NCBI RefSeq assembly: GCF_901709675.1
Contig: NC_051097.1
Location: 11,820,039-11,884,038, forward strand
Direction of reading: 5' to 3'
DNA: 64,000 nt
From: Syngnathus acus
Lineage: Eukaryota; Chordata; Actinopteri; Syngnathiformes; Syngnathidae
Shown: positions 43,712-62,992 of the stretch, one piece after another
Layout of the letters: every line of letters starts with the position of its first letter
Position numbering within the stretch: the stretch's first letter is position 1
Program-made: the position numbers and the translations under genes
Notes under the pieces: generated by a model
What the model was told of the DNA's origin: nothing
What the model saw: the letters and a program-made list of their open reading frames with translations, nothing else
The model's database searches: none

Positions 43712-45100
43712 GTTGATGATCTAAATCCAGACGTGCGGCGAGATTCTGACGGCGTGTCAGTTGCGCACCGATGGCAAGAGGTGGCGCGGCGTTGAGTGCA
43801 GGTCCACCAGAAGCCCGAAAACAAACCTACCTGATGATGTCACATCCTAGCTGTTTCGGACTCGGAGCTTGTTTCCGCGGCGGGATCCTGCTCATTCGCT
43901 CGTGGGCAGCCCTGCTCGCCTTCACGCCGCTTGGATGAAATATTCAAGGCGTTTCTTTCCGTTGGCCGCCGCTTCTCAGGTTGCGCTCGTAAGCGGCGGT
44001 TGCCGAGCAACAGGGGCTGAGCTTGTGTCGCCTGTGATCGGACGCAGTTGGCCTCGCAAGTTGATCATTTTCCCAATTGATCCCAATTGCATTTGTCGGT
44101 AGACGCATCCGATCTGTAAGCGGGCTTTTTTTCGGGCACGTGTAGATTTGGATCAATAAGGTCTACTGAAATTGGGCTTCCCTGTAAGACCAACTTGATG
44201 AGCCAGCCCGTTGTGACATCCTTGAACGGTCGCGAGGAACGCTGATGCGCGCTGCAGATGCTTCTGTTCGGCAGAACGACGTTCACGACATCATCGATTC
44301 ACGAAACAAATAGCTCGTTCCTTCTGTTAAATAACTTCTTTGACACTTGCAACAATACAAAGATGAATGACAAACCCATCACTTGAAGGATCTTGTACTT
44401 GGCCAAGTGGACAAAATGTCCTTTGTCTTGTGTTGTATTATATCATGTGTGTTAATGTGGGGGGGAAAAAAAGGTCCCCCCCGCCCCCATTCACTTTTTG
44501 CTTGGGAAAAAAAAAAGGTCATTGTTCTGCCCTGAGAATTGTTTTCTTGATGTTAGAAAGTTACGTGTACTTGGAAGTGATTTGTCGAATGTATTCATGA
44601 TGCTAAGAAATGTGTTGTGTGTAAAGAAACAATTGTAACATCGAGAAAACAATTTTGAGGTCATATCATCCAATAAGCTCATCCAGCCAGTTAATCAGTC
44701 AAGTCCTGATAAAAACACTGAAAACATTCCAACATCATAAAATCAATATTTGGATGGTGAAAGAACACCAACTGACACATTCAGTCTTTCATTTTCATTG
44801 CATTAACGGGAGGCCTGTCTGTTGTCTGCTGCTAGTGCCCAGTTGCTATGGGCAAGCACCCAGCAGCTAGGTGTTAGCGGCTAGCAGGAAGCAACTAGTC
44901 GTTAGTGGCGAGCTGTTAGCGCCCAGTCGCTAGCGGCGAGCAGGGATGCAACTGGTCGTTAGTGGCCAGCCGTTAGCGTGTAGTCGTTTGCAGCTAGCTA
45001 CTAGCAGGTAGGTCACCCTAACAAAGCTGCGGCCGTTTCACATCTCTTCAGTCGACGACATCGTCCATCCACGGGGCCAATCAGTCGCGGCGCAGTGACA
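43712..45100. other. Intergenic region with degenerate TAGC-type repeats
   Basis: No gene supported. AT-rich around 44280-44780. From about 44820 to 45010 there is an imperfect tandem array of GCTAGC/GTTAG/AGTCG units. Confidence 0.5.
44825..45010. repeat. Degenerate tandem repeat (CTAGC/GTTAG units)
   Basis: Recurring GTTAGCGGCTAGCAGG, CAACTAGTCGTTAGTGG and GTTAGCGCCCAGTCGC variants with an unsteady period of roughly 20-40 bp. Both arms contain TAGC palindromes. Confidence 0.6.
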
Positions 45101-46240
45101 TCACTTCCTCCTCCTGCAGCGGTAGCAGCAGGCACAGCGCCCGCCGGCGCCGGCCTCGTCCGCTTCCTTCACCAAATACGCCGGCGGGGCCACGTAGGGG
45201 TTGAGGTCGTTTCCGTTGAGCGCCGCCGGGTTGGCAATCACCGTGGCGCCGTCGGTCGACGTGCGCAGATGGGCGCGGGGGATGGTCACTTGACCGTACG
45301 GGTTGTCCAGCGACACGCGAATGTTGGACGACATGGCGCCGCCGGCGAGCTGACAAGAGACGAGAAATGTCACAAATGAGTTGAACAAACGGCGCACTTC
45401 TGTGTCTTTAGTCAGAGCGGCCAGCACAAATTGTGATGGAAACCCAAATGGAATCGTTGTGTGAAAGAGAGAAAAGAAAAACAGGCCATTGTCTTGCTTG
45501 CTGTACTTGCAGTGTGTATCGGCAGCTGGTATCGGCGGCCTCCTCCATGACCCCGTACATTGGGCCGATGCCGCCGTTCTTGATTCGAATTGTCTGCCAA
45601 TTGTTTTTTTATGGTTTGGTTCTGGCACAAAAGTTGAACAGTATTTTTCCCCACCACAAAACGTATCACAAATTGGAATAAGGATGGTTCTGAATTGGTT
45701 TGGGAGATTGCTGAGATTTGTCACCAAATCTTGACAAAGTCTTGTGCCAATTCGTTCAAATTGGACATTTTATTGCCGTTGTTCCGAAAGTCGCTGGCTG
45801 AGATTCCAACGGCGTCCCGCAACGGTCGAGCCTTGGCCGAGCCTTGGCCGAGCCTTGGCCGAGCCTTGGCCGAGCCTTGGCCGAGGGTTAGGGCTTTGCG
45901 GCGGCCTCCCGCTCACCCGCAATGAGGATGGCGCAAATGGGCTCAAACGGGGGTAAAAAGACGCAACGGGAGTCCGATTTGAAGGAGAAAAGTGTGACTT
46001 GCCTGTTGAAGCTGACGTGTCTTCAGGACCAAAGTTGAGCTGTGGCAAAAGACAATGGAAAGCTCTCACCCTCTCTCTCTCTCTTGAAGCTCGCTCGACC
46101 GCCCGGACCTGTTTAACCGGACGACACGCCCTCCTCGGAGTGCACCAACATCCCCTTTTGCGTAACAGGTGGAATGTTGACAATATGAGTGGCGCGGCGA
46201 GCTAATTAAGCCAGGAAAGAAGGCTTACCCACGGTGGCAT
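45101..46240 (-). CDS. Hypothetical small protein with basic Cys-rich C-terminus
   Basis: Not recognised. The last exon, 45349-45101, has a clear acceptor (CTCTTGTCAG) and reads LAGGAMSSNIRVSLDN, PYGQVTIPRAHLRTSTDG, ATVIANPAALNGNDLNPYVA and ends GRCACCYRCRRRK before TGA. An 87-nt exon upstream, 45593-45507, between an AG and GTACAG, joins in phase 0 and reads TIRIKNGGIGPMYGVMEEAA then DTSCRYTLQ. A tiny first exon with ATG at 46240-46229 (MPPW, then GTAAGC) also fits phase 0, giving 115 aa, but it is weak. No signal peptide or membrane segment seen. The Cys/Arg tail might be lipid-modified or bind metal (inference). If only the last exon codes, the start would be the ATG at 45334 (77 aa). Confidence 0.5.
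45828..45888. repeat. 11-bp tandem repeat (GAGCCTTGGCC)n
   Basis: About five copies of an 11-bp unit GAGCCTTGGCC in an intron or the 5' flank of the small gene at 45101-46240. Confidence 0.85.
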
Positions 46241-47893
46241 TTTCAGTTTCGACTCACTCGGTAGTCAATAAGCTTTGCTCTGATTGGCTGGCTGGCTGTT
46301 CTCCTCAATTGGAAACAGCTTTGCTCTCGCCGTTAGGCGGCGGGGGCAAGATGGCCGTGGCAAAATTCAGCGGGCCGACTCCAAGGCCCGCAGAATTTTG
46401 CAGGTCCCCAAACGCTTTTGTCGTGTTTCTCCCCAAATAAATGCGAAGCCATCGGCAGCGGCTGGAGCTTTGCTCAGGCGCACGGTCGCCGCTTGAGCTT
46501 CGCTGAGTCCGGTGGGCACGTAGCAACGGCCAAGGGGACGCACGCCTTCAACCATGAGGGTGTCGGGCGGGCCCCTTGCAATTTCCTCGTCGGCTGTTGT
46601 TGTCCAACGAGAAGGAAAGCTTTCAATTGGATTCTGTTGTGGCAACCTGCACAGATATTTTGCTCATTTGGAGGGGCTTTCTTTGGCTTATGCATAAAAC
46701 AACAACATTTTGATGGCATGGGACTTTTCTAAAAACACATCGGCAGAAGCATCTTGAGTGACACCACTTTAGAATGCGCAATCACATTTATTTCCAATGA
46801 TGTCGAGACAGGTTTTTTTTTCTTTCTCTTTTTTTCTTCCAGCAGCAGAATACTAGAATTAAAAGTGATATTCAGACTTTTCTTGGGCTTGGAAATGATC
46901 ACTTTGCCACGTCTGCAGTGACGTACGCGTGGAGGCAGTCTCATATATCGTATTTCAGTTGGTTTGTCAATGTTTTTTGTGTCTGCTGTTGGCTATAGAT
47001 TGCGTCTGCGAGCATCGATTAGGAGGATTGACAAAAAACAACAGCTCATCAACTCGTGGATTTGGAAGAGAGAAAAAAAAAAGCAAAATGGCGTCTTCGT
47101 ATCGTGTTTCCGTTTCCGGCGGAAGCTCCTCCTTGTTAGCCTTAGCTCTTAGCTCCGTGGAGGACGGCATCGGGAGAAAGTGCAAAACGGTGGAGAAAAG
47201 CTGCTCAAGGGGCGAGATGAGCGCGGACGGGGACCGCAGAGGACCGCGGTGACCGGACACCGAGTGTGTCGCCCTAACACAATTGCCGCTTTCCGGGTGC
47301 GTTGGCGCCGCCGCAGGCAGGAGAGCCACAAGACGCGCGCGGTTGGTCCCACCCGGGGACTCGACTCGACTCACTCCTTCCGCACGCACTTCTGCTTAAG
47401 TTTGCCAGCAGCCGGCGCTTCGGTGTTGTCGGTGGGGCTGGGGCTGGGGCTCGGGCTCGGGCTCGGGCTGGGGCTGGGGCTGGGGCTCGGGCTCGGGCTG
47501 GGGCTGGGGCTGGGGCTGGGGCTGGGGCTGGGGCTCGGGCTCGGGCTGGGGCTGGGGCTCCGGCTGCTGTAGACGCAGCAGTTGCTTGGGAGTTGGTCCA
47601 GGGGCGAGCAGCCATTGTTGTGATGTGCTTTACTTTGCTGTTGCTCGCTTTTAACATTCGTATGACCGCGAGGGAGTGTTTAGCACTTAACACGTTCATC
47701 TCACGTTGACATATTGGAAGAATGAAAGTTGTGTGAAATGAAAACCAATTCCAACAAGCGCCCAGAAGGTTAAGTCAGCGTTGTTGTCCCCCCCCCCCCC
47801 TCTTTCTCCCTTTCTTTTATTTTGGGGGTGTCTCCTCAGTGGATCATGCAAACTTTCCCCCGTCGACTTTGCCGTTACGCCGCCTGACACATG
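46241..47893. promoter_or_regulatory. Region 5' of fer
   Basis: About 1.65 kb. A short ATG frame at 47089-47252 (MASSYRVSVSGGSSSLLALA onward, 54 aa) may be an upstream ORF or part of a 5' exon. A long GC-rich hexanucleotide repeat follows at 47437-47566. No further gene seen. Confidence 0.4.
47437..47566. repeat. GC-rich hexanucleotide repeat (GGGGCT/GGGCTC)n
   Basis: About 20 tandem 6-bp units that alternate GGGGCT and CGGGCT. The G-rich strand could form G-quadruplexes. It gives false Gly-Leu or Gly-Ala frames. It lies about 330 bp before the fer start codon. Confidence 0.95.
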
Positions 47894-52818
<4,925 letters not shown>

Positions 52819-53502
52819 TGGGGCCTCCTTATTTGGTGCTGGTGGGCGCTTTTTTTTTTGCGCGTGTGGCATTTGAACACTACAAATGTTAGACGTGGAC
52901 ATCTTTGCGCGGCACTGCTGCCGCGCTGCTACCAAATGGCGTTAGCGCCAGCTGCCGTGACTCCCGTCAGCAAAGGGGAATCAAACAGGAAACGTGCGCG
53001 CTTTCATCAATAATTACAACAAAATAAAATCAGTTAGAATGTTATTTTCACATGAAACTAATTGATTTCATTTCTAACCCTGTAACCATAGCAACCACAC
53101 TAATGGCTTTATATACAGTATATATATATATATATATATATGTGTACATTCATGCTTTACTTTTTATTTGTATTTATTCTTTTTGTTTCTCAGCAAATCT
53201 TAAAAAACTTTGAAAAGACAATCAGTAACCATGTTATTTATTGATGTGATGAGTCTTGAGAGGATGGAGTGGATCTTTTTTATCGCCACCCGCTGCCGCC
53301 TTTCTGTACATTGCCAGTCCCACTGACTAATGAAAGCTTTTATAAAGCAATTGCTGCAATTAGGATGCAAATCAAACCTTTGCGTGTTGATCGCGGTGCG
53401 GTGCGGGGTGGCTGGTGGCTGTAGTTCAATTACGGAAGCAGCTCCCAAAAGATAATGGCTTACAAAAACCAAAAGTACATCCACTAATTGCAACAAGTGA
53501 AT
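52819..53502. other. fer / cdc26 convergent 3' region
   Basis: Shared 3' flank. AATAAA for fer at 53023-53028, TTTATT (AATAAA on minus) for cdc26 at about 53237-53242, and a TA run at about 53115-53141. No gene seen. Confidence 0.6.
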
Positions 53503-53882
53503 TTATGAAAATTGTAAACTTCCAAAGAGGGTGGGCAGGGTGGTGGCTTTGGGGTGCGGTTTGTAGCCAATTCGCTCGTTGATAAGCTCCGCCCTCGACG
53601 CAGCGGTACAGGTGGGCGGGGTTTCTCCCCCAATGACGTCGGTGCTGCCCACAGAGTCCCCGCCCACTCCAGCTCCCGACTCCACCTCTTCTCGTTGCCG
53701 TTTCCGTGCCTGCAGGAAAGGAAAGCAACAACCAGGGAATCCAAAGCTGCTCTTTTCCTTTGCCCAACGAGAGTGAGTCAGATGGGAAATGGAAAAATGA
53801 CCTCGAGCTCTTTCTTGATGCTCTCAAACTCGTCCGTGTCATCGATCTTAAGCTCCAGACGAGTTGGTTTTCTCCTCAACAT
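53503..53882 (-). CDS. cdc26: CDC26, anaphase-promoting complex subunit
   Basis: Small APC/C subunit that stabilises the TPR protein CDC16/APC6 through its N-terminus. Two coding exons, 53882-53802 and 53709-53503, join in phase 0 for 95 aa (human 85). Exon 1 reads [20 protein letters not shown], the family signature that inserts into the APC6 TPR groove. Exon 2 starts [12 protein letters not shown] and ends [16 protein letters not shown] then TLFGSLQFS, matching the conserved NDRIGYKPxPK...FGSLEF end. The extra residues fall in the acidic, poorly ordered middle. It is head-to-head with prpf4, the same arrangement as in human. Confidence 0.93.
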
Positions 53883-55400
53883 CTTTCCGTAAGCTGGTGA
53901 AAATGTCAGTACAAATCAACACCCACGAGCTTGACTCAATCCCAATGGTTATCTTGAATCATTCAAAATGTGCAAACGTATGTTTACCTTGCTTTACGTG
54001 CTGTGTATGTACAGTATATTCAAAGTCAAGTCATCATCGGCAACAATCATGCATTTCAGCCCAAGTTTACAATGGAAGTCATGATGAAAGTGTTTATAAG
54101 GCTTACTAAGTTTCTGTCTTACGTTATATCTGTGCATCTTACTCTTGCTGATGTGTGCATGTATGTATGTATGTATTCGATGCTTGTCAGCCAAACATGG
54201 GAATTGGGGGTGTTTGCTGCAATTTATAGGTCACTTCTTTAAGTACGCCATTACTTGAGTAACCCAAAGAAGTCTACAGAGTTGAAGAGCTTGGCAAGTG
54301 GTTGACACGAGCACTTTGCCCATGCTGACTGACGCATTTCCCAACGTTTGGCGTGAATGCGAAAAGGCTAGGTGGTGGTGGTGCTGGTGATTTCTTCCGC
54401 CTTTGACGCAACAAGTACGCGAAAATGTACCTGTCAATTGATTCCAAGTTGCGTTGTGTCCTCGCCGAAATGAGTTTTGTAGTCTTTTGCGGCTTGAAAT
54501 GTTGTCGTTTTTCGTTGCTGTAGCAGCGCCAACAGGAAGCGCAACGTCTTCTTCTTCCGTCAGATTTTCCGCAGTGCAGCCGTAACGCGGCGTAATACTG
54601 CCCTCCACGGCTACAAGATAGAAGAAAACGCGAGTGAGCGCGCATTAAAACTCTGGGAAGGTCGCATGACGTCAGTCCCGCTCGCTCGCTTGCTCATTCG
54701 GACGGCCTTAACGTGACTTTGGACACCGAGTGCGATTGGGTCGCGCAACAAGTGACGCCACGTCCGGCCGGCCGCTGTGCCAGCCTGTGAATTTGGACGC
54801 AGCCCATCTCATCGACGACAAGTGTAACCTCTGAACTCCAAAGGATGTGACGTATCCTTTTACATCCGGGCCATTTCCCATCCGTAGTGCGCCTCATCGC
54901 TTTTGTACAAATGTGAGTTTCCTGACTTTTAAATATATATTGTCGCGATTGGCTTCCATTACTCTAGCGGCTTCAAACTCAAAGGAAGGTCAGATGTTGT
55001 CATGTTCAGCGCTACTTTGGTGCTCGAAGTGGCTAATGCTAACGCTAGCCGCCAACAGTAGCGGGGCACGTTTGTTTGATAGGCTCGCTCTTCATTGTTG
55101 TCATCGTTTTCAAATGCTGGCGCAAATGTATTCTTCTTGTCATTGTTTTTCTAAAACGATTATGCTCCAGTGAATGCTCGGTTTAACGAGACTTGTTTGT
55201 GGTAGGTAGCTTGTGTATTATCGTCATACTTGTAGTATTCCTTCATGTCTTATCATGTCACGTTCCTTCATTACATGTGAAAATACTTCCTGTTGTGCCC
55301 GGTCACTAAATCTGTGATTGTAAAATGTTAGCCGTTGGCAAAAGGCTTGCGTGCATGCATGACAGTAATCCATTCTTTTTTTGTGAAGCTTTCCTCCGAG
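53883..55400. promoter_or_regulatory. Divergent cdc26/prpf4 region
   Basis: About 1.5 kb between start codons. A splice acceptor just before the prpf4 start codon (TTGTGAAG at about 55381-55388 is possible) and a GTGAGT donor at about 54911 suggest a non-coding first exon of prpf4. A (TGTA)n run lies at about 54158-54174. No other gene supported. Confidence 0.45.
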
Positions 55401-58302
55401 ATGTCAGACGACGAGGACTTGGCCCCTGCCCCGAAGAAAGGTCGCGTGTTCTACGGAAGCCTGGAAGAAAAAGAGCGTGAGCGTCTGAACGCGGAGCTCG
55501 CCGGGGCTTTGACGACGGGATCCGATGGCGTCAAGGCAGGAATTGAAGCGGGAAACATCAACATCTCGTCTTGTGGGTGACGCCGTTTGAAGACGCCCGC
55601 TGCAGGGCGCCCGCTGCAGGGCGCCCGCTGCAGGGCGCCCGATGCAGGGCGCCCGATGCACGGCGCCCGCTGCCCGACCCGCGTCCCGCTGCACGGCGCC
55701 TGACCCGCGTCCCCCTTTGCTTTGCAGCCGAGACACTGGAGCTGGAGGAGCACGTCAACGAGAGGCAACAGGAAGCGCTGGCCGAATTTGAGAGAAGGCG
55801 GCGAGCGCGGCAGATCACCGTATCCACCGACGACACCGAGGTCAAGGCGGGGCTGCGAGCGCTCGGAGAGCCCATCACCTTGTTTGGGGAGGGGCCGGCG
55901 GATCGGCGGGAGAGGTTAGCCGTGTCCCTCAACTGTCCGCTTTCACTTCCATCCCCTGTCTCATCCCTCTACTTTGACCGCTGTCTTGTCCACCTTTCAG
56001 GCTGCGTGGCATTTTGTCCGTGGTGGGTCCAGATGCGCTGAAGAAGTCCAGAAGAGACGAAGAGCGAGCCAAGCGATCCCAGGCGGAGGTTAGCAATCGG
56101 CACGTGCGCACACACGTCCATGTGTATGAAGATGCAAAGCGCCCGTGTTTTTGCTTTGCCTTCTCGACAGTGCCATCAGACGTGGTACCACGAAGGCCCG
56201 GCTTCTCTCAAGGACGCCCGCCTCTGGTTGGCTCGTTACTCTCTGCCCAGGTGAGTGGCCAACGACTCGGTCAAAGTTGACGTGCAAATATGAGAAGCGC
56301 GTGTGCCGGCTGGCAGGTCGATGAAACGTCTGGAGGTGGCACGGGGCCAAAAGGAAATTTGCGAGGCAACCAAAACCATCCGCCAGCAGGAGCTGAACAA
56401 GAGCCTGAGAGTGAGCGCCAATTGCCATCAGCGGCCGGCGGGCGGGCGGGCGGGTACTTGTTCTTGATGTGTCGCTCCTCCTCAGAACTTGAACAACTTC
56501 TGCAGTCAGATCGGCGACGATCGGCCAATCAGCTTCTGCCACTTCAGTCCCGACTCCAAAATGCTGGCCACCGCCTCCTGGTGATATGCTCGCCGCGCAC
56601 AGAAGCTGGCGGGAAAGCAGCTAATGCTACGCTAACGTGACACTTGCCCGACAGGAGCGGCTTGTGCAAGCTGTGGTCTGTCCCCGACTGCAACCTGATT
56701 CGCACGCTGCGAGGTGGGCCGGTGGGGAACGCCGTCGCGCTTTGTGGCTTCTTGTTCAAGACTCCGCCCCTTTCTGTCAGCAGGTCACAACACCAACGTG
56801 GGCGCGGTGGTCTTCCGCCCGCAGGCCGGCGTGTCTCTCGACCCATCGGACGTCAGTTTGGCCTCGTGCGCGGCGGACGGCTCCGTGAAGCTGTGGAACC
56901 TGCTCAGGTAAACGAGAAGGGGCGGAGTCGAGGAGAAAACAAAGTCAAAGCTAACGGCAGCCTTTCCTGTGCGGCGGTCGTAGCGACGAGCCGGTGGTGA
57001 GCATCGACGACCACGGCGAGCGGGTTGCCCGCGTGTGTTGGCATCCGTCCGGAAGGTTCTTGGGATCCACGTGGTAAATTGCCACCGCCGCGCATGCTCA
57101 AAAGTGGCACACAAAAGTGCTGCTGACCGACGAATCGGACAAAATGTGTTTTTTTTTTTTTTTTTTCTTCTTCTAATCGAGCTTTCGGTCAAGTTACAGA
57201 AAGGCCAAACGATCATGGTGACTGCATTCACTGTCTGCTCTTTTTATGATGGTGCGCTCTCTCTCTCGCTCTCTCTCCCCCTCTCCCTGCTCCGCTGTGC
57301 AGCTACGATCACTCGTGGCGTCTTTGGGACATGGAGGTGCAGGAGGAGATCCTGCACCAGGAAGGCCACAGCAAAGGCGTTCACGACCTTCATTTCCATC
57401 CCGACGGTTCGCTGGCGGCTACCGGGTAAGCGCCACGTTGGACGGAGGCGAGCGCTCGGAGCCAGCGCGCCCAACGCCGTCTTTGGGACGAGGCGACCGG
57501 CGTCTGAACGGGCCTCGTCTTGCGCGGCAGGGGCCTGGATGCCTTTGGCAGAGTGTGGGACCTCCGCACAGGACGCTGCGTGGTCTTCCTGGAAGGACAC
57601 CTTAAGGAGATCTACAGCGTGCACTTTTCCCCCAACGGGTCAGCCAATCAGACCACAGCAACCTTTTTTTGTTTGTCCTGTAAGAATGCCAAACAAGTGA
57701 CGTCCCCCACCCCCCCTCTCACTCAGCTACCACCTGGCCACAGGAAGTGGAGACAACACCTGCAAGGTTTGGGAGCTGAGGAACAGGAAGTGTCTCTACA
57801 CAATCCCCGCCCACCATAACCTTTTGTCGGGTGTCCGATTCCAGCGTAAGTGCCGCCGCTCCGTTTCTGCTCAATCTCGCTACCATGAAGCCACTTGACT
57901 ATTTGATTGCCTTTTCTCAACCTGTGCGTGCATGCATGTATGTGTGTGGTGCGTGCATGTATGTGTGTGTGCAGCCACGGACGGCCAATTCCTGTTGACG
58001 TGCGCGTACGACAACGTGGCGAAGGTTTGGAGTCACCCCGGCTGGATGCCGCTGAAGACGCTCGCCGGCCATGAGGGCAAGGTAGACCTTTGCTCTTCTC
58101 TGTCCAATCCCAAAGTAGCCACGAGCACGTCTCGGATTCAGCACTCCCTTACTATCTTAGCAAAAAAAAAAAAAAAGAGATGAGTGATGACGCCACATTT
58201 TTTGGTTTTGGTCAGGTGATGGGTGTGGACGTTTCTCCCGACGGCAAACTCATTGCCACGTGCTCCTACGACAGAACCTTTAAACTTTGGATGTCAGAGT
58301 GA
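55401..58302 (+). CDS. prpf4: PRPF4, U4/U6 snRNP protein (60 kDa)
   Basis: Core protein of the U4/U6.U5 tri-snRNP; with PPIH and PRPF3 it prepares the spliceosome. Fourteen exons keep phase and give 510 aa (human 522): 55401-55572, 55728-55914, 56001-56088, 56171-56250, 56317-56410, 56486-56580, 56655-56713, 56784-56907, 56984-57073, 57303-57425, 57531-57638, 57727-57845, 57975-58081, 58216-58302. N-terminal PRP4/SFM domain: [60 protein letters not shown]. Then a seven-blade WD40 propeller: [79 protein letters not shown], and the end [19 protein letters not shown] at 58340-58345. Confidence 0.97.
55593..55700. repeat. prpf4: 14-15 bp minisatellite in prpf4 intron 1
   Basis: Tandem copies of a CGCCCGCTGCAGGG unit, with CGATGCA and CTGCACGG variants near the end. 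It covers most of the 155-bp intron. Confidence 0.85.
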
Positions 58303-58809
58303 CTCAGTTGCTTGTTTTCCTAGTTCTGCTGTTTTTTGCAATAAAATCATCTTTTTTGAGTTGCTGCTTTGAATTTTTGACACAACTGTTTTTGGGGGAA
58401 AGCACTTAAATGGAACAATCTGTATGGTTTAAGACAGAGTTGCCTTCAGATCCAAGTGAGCCTCCATCTCGCTCGAAATGGTCGGTCCCGCCATAATAAC
58501 ACGGGCTAACAATTAGCATATTCCACATGTTCTTGATCGTCTGCAGAGACTATTGGGCACGCCAGAAGGAAGAGGCAGCGCAATGTGCAATGTGTGAGGG
58601 GAAAAACAAGTTCATTTCCTTTTGAAAATGATTGGATATTTTATTTCCTCATCGTTTGAAGTCATTACCCCCCCATGCTTTACTGACATAGCTTTTCGCA
58701 GAGGACTGGTTTCAGGTTTGATTTGAATGGTGAACAAGTTTGCAGGGCAGCGCAGCGCAGCGCTTGACGTGCGTGACGCACAACGTTCTGACGCGTGCGC
58801 GTGGCGTCA
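58303..58809. other. prpf4 / ufc1 convergent region
   Basis: 3' flanks with AATAAA for prpf4 at 58340-58345 and TTTATT (AATAAA on minus) for ufc1 at about 58640-58645. No gene seen. Confidence 0.6.
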
Positions 58810-59316
58810 CTACGACGCCTTCTGCTGCTCCGCGTGGATCACCAGCCCCTTGGCGATCAGGTCCGGGACCTCGACGGCGAGCCACGGGCCGAGCCCGAGC
58901 GCCATGAGGTGGGCCAGGCCGAAACGAGGCGCGTTGCGGGCCCACAGCGGCGCGAAGTGATCGGTCAGGCAGATCTTGCCGCCGCGGTACATCTTGGCCG
59001 TCTTGCCGTCCAAGTCCGGCAGTGCCACTTCCGGCGCCGTGTCCGGGTACGTCACGGGGATGTCGAACTCCAGGCGGAACTCGTAGCGCAGCAGCTCGTG
59101 TACGAACCAGCACGTGCCGGTCCAGCGCGTCCCGTCCGCGTTGGACTCGAGGCGGAACCAGTCGTTGTCAGCGGCCTTGTTGCTCTCCACGAAGCGGATG
59201 AGGGCTTGGTACTCCTCCTTGAGGCGCTGCGGCCAAAGGGCGCGCTCTCGCGGTCCCGCCTGCGTTTTAAGCAGAGGAATCTGAGACACCGTCTTGCGCG
59301 TGCCCTCGTCTGCCAT
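58810..59316 (-). CDS. ufc1: UFC1, UFM1-conjugating E2 enzyme, intronless copy
   Basis: E2-like enzyme that takes UFM1 from UBA5 and passes it on with the UFL1 ligase (ribosome and ER quality control). A single unbroken frame of 168 aa (human 167) from ATG 59316 to TAG 58810. It reads [95 protein letters not shown] (catalytic Cys in KICLTDHF) and [20 protein letters not shown]. The catalytic TAK motif and the surrounding E2 fold are intact. Mammalian UFC1 has several introns, and none is seen here, so a retrogene origin is likely. It is divergent to ythdc1. Confidence 0.95.
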   Translation of the reverse strand: MADEGTRKTVSQIPLLKTQAGPRERALWPQRLKEEYQALIRFVESNKAADNDWFRLESNADGTRWTGTCWFVHELLRYEFRLEFDIPVTYPDTAPEVALPDLDGKTAKMYRGGKICLTDHFAPLWARNAPRFGLAHLMALGLGPWLAVEVPDLIAKGLVIHAEQQKAS

Positions 59317-60002
59317 CGGAACGAGCGAGCGAGCGAGCGAGCGGACCAACTGGTGTGGTGGGCCAGCACAAACAGGACGATGCGCGGCGACGCTCGCTGA
59401 CGTGGACCAGAGTTCCGCTGTGTCGTCACGTTTGTGGCCGCCGGCCGCTTCCTCTCCTCTTCAGCCTTCTGCTTTCCGGCGTATGACCGCCACCTACTGG
59501 CCCGGGTTGTGAATTAAATGAAAACGACCCAAATGAAGAATTCAGTTGCTTGTTGTTCGACGACTTCAAATCATTCCAACAAGGGGCTTGCCCCACTCAC
59601 AAACAAATTTTTTTTCTTATATTGGCCACTTACGTTTTCTGGCCGATTATTATGACAGCATTGCGCATTTCACAACAGATGCGGCTTTAACAAAGCGCAC
59701 ATAACACCAATCCAACAACAACAACAACAACACAACGATAATAATCAAAGAAAACAACAACAACAGCAGTACACGGTAACGCGTAAGCATGCCGTAAAGT
59801 GTTTGGTGACGCCACAAATTTAGCGGAAGCTGTCACCGAGTAGACAAGAAGAACTTCCGGTCCAGACAGCCATCTTCCCATGTTCTCTCTCTCATCGTTT
59901 CTCTCGAATTTGTGACTTGTTCACGTTTTCGCTCATCTTCGACGATAACCAAACACGTCGCCATCGAGCACAAGTAGCGAGCGAGCTCGCGTCGGCGCAA
60001 AG
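59317..60002. promoter_or_regulatory. Divergent ufc1/ythdc1 region
   Basis: About 690 bp. A (CGAG)n run at about 59323-59341 just before the ufc1 ATG, and CAA-rich and AAC-rich tracts at about 59713-59765. The ythdc1 start has the context AAAGATGGCGG. No other gene seen. Confidence 0.5.

Positions 60003-62992
<2,990 letters not shown>

Noticed and set aside
47302-47709. Gly-Ala, Gly-Leu and Ala-Pro repeat frames
   Set aside because: Artefacts of the GGGGCT repeat.
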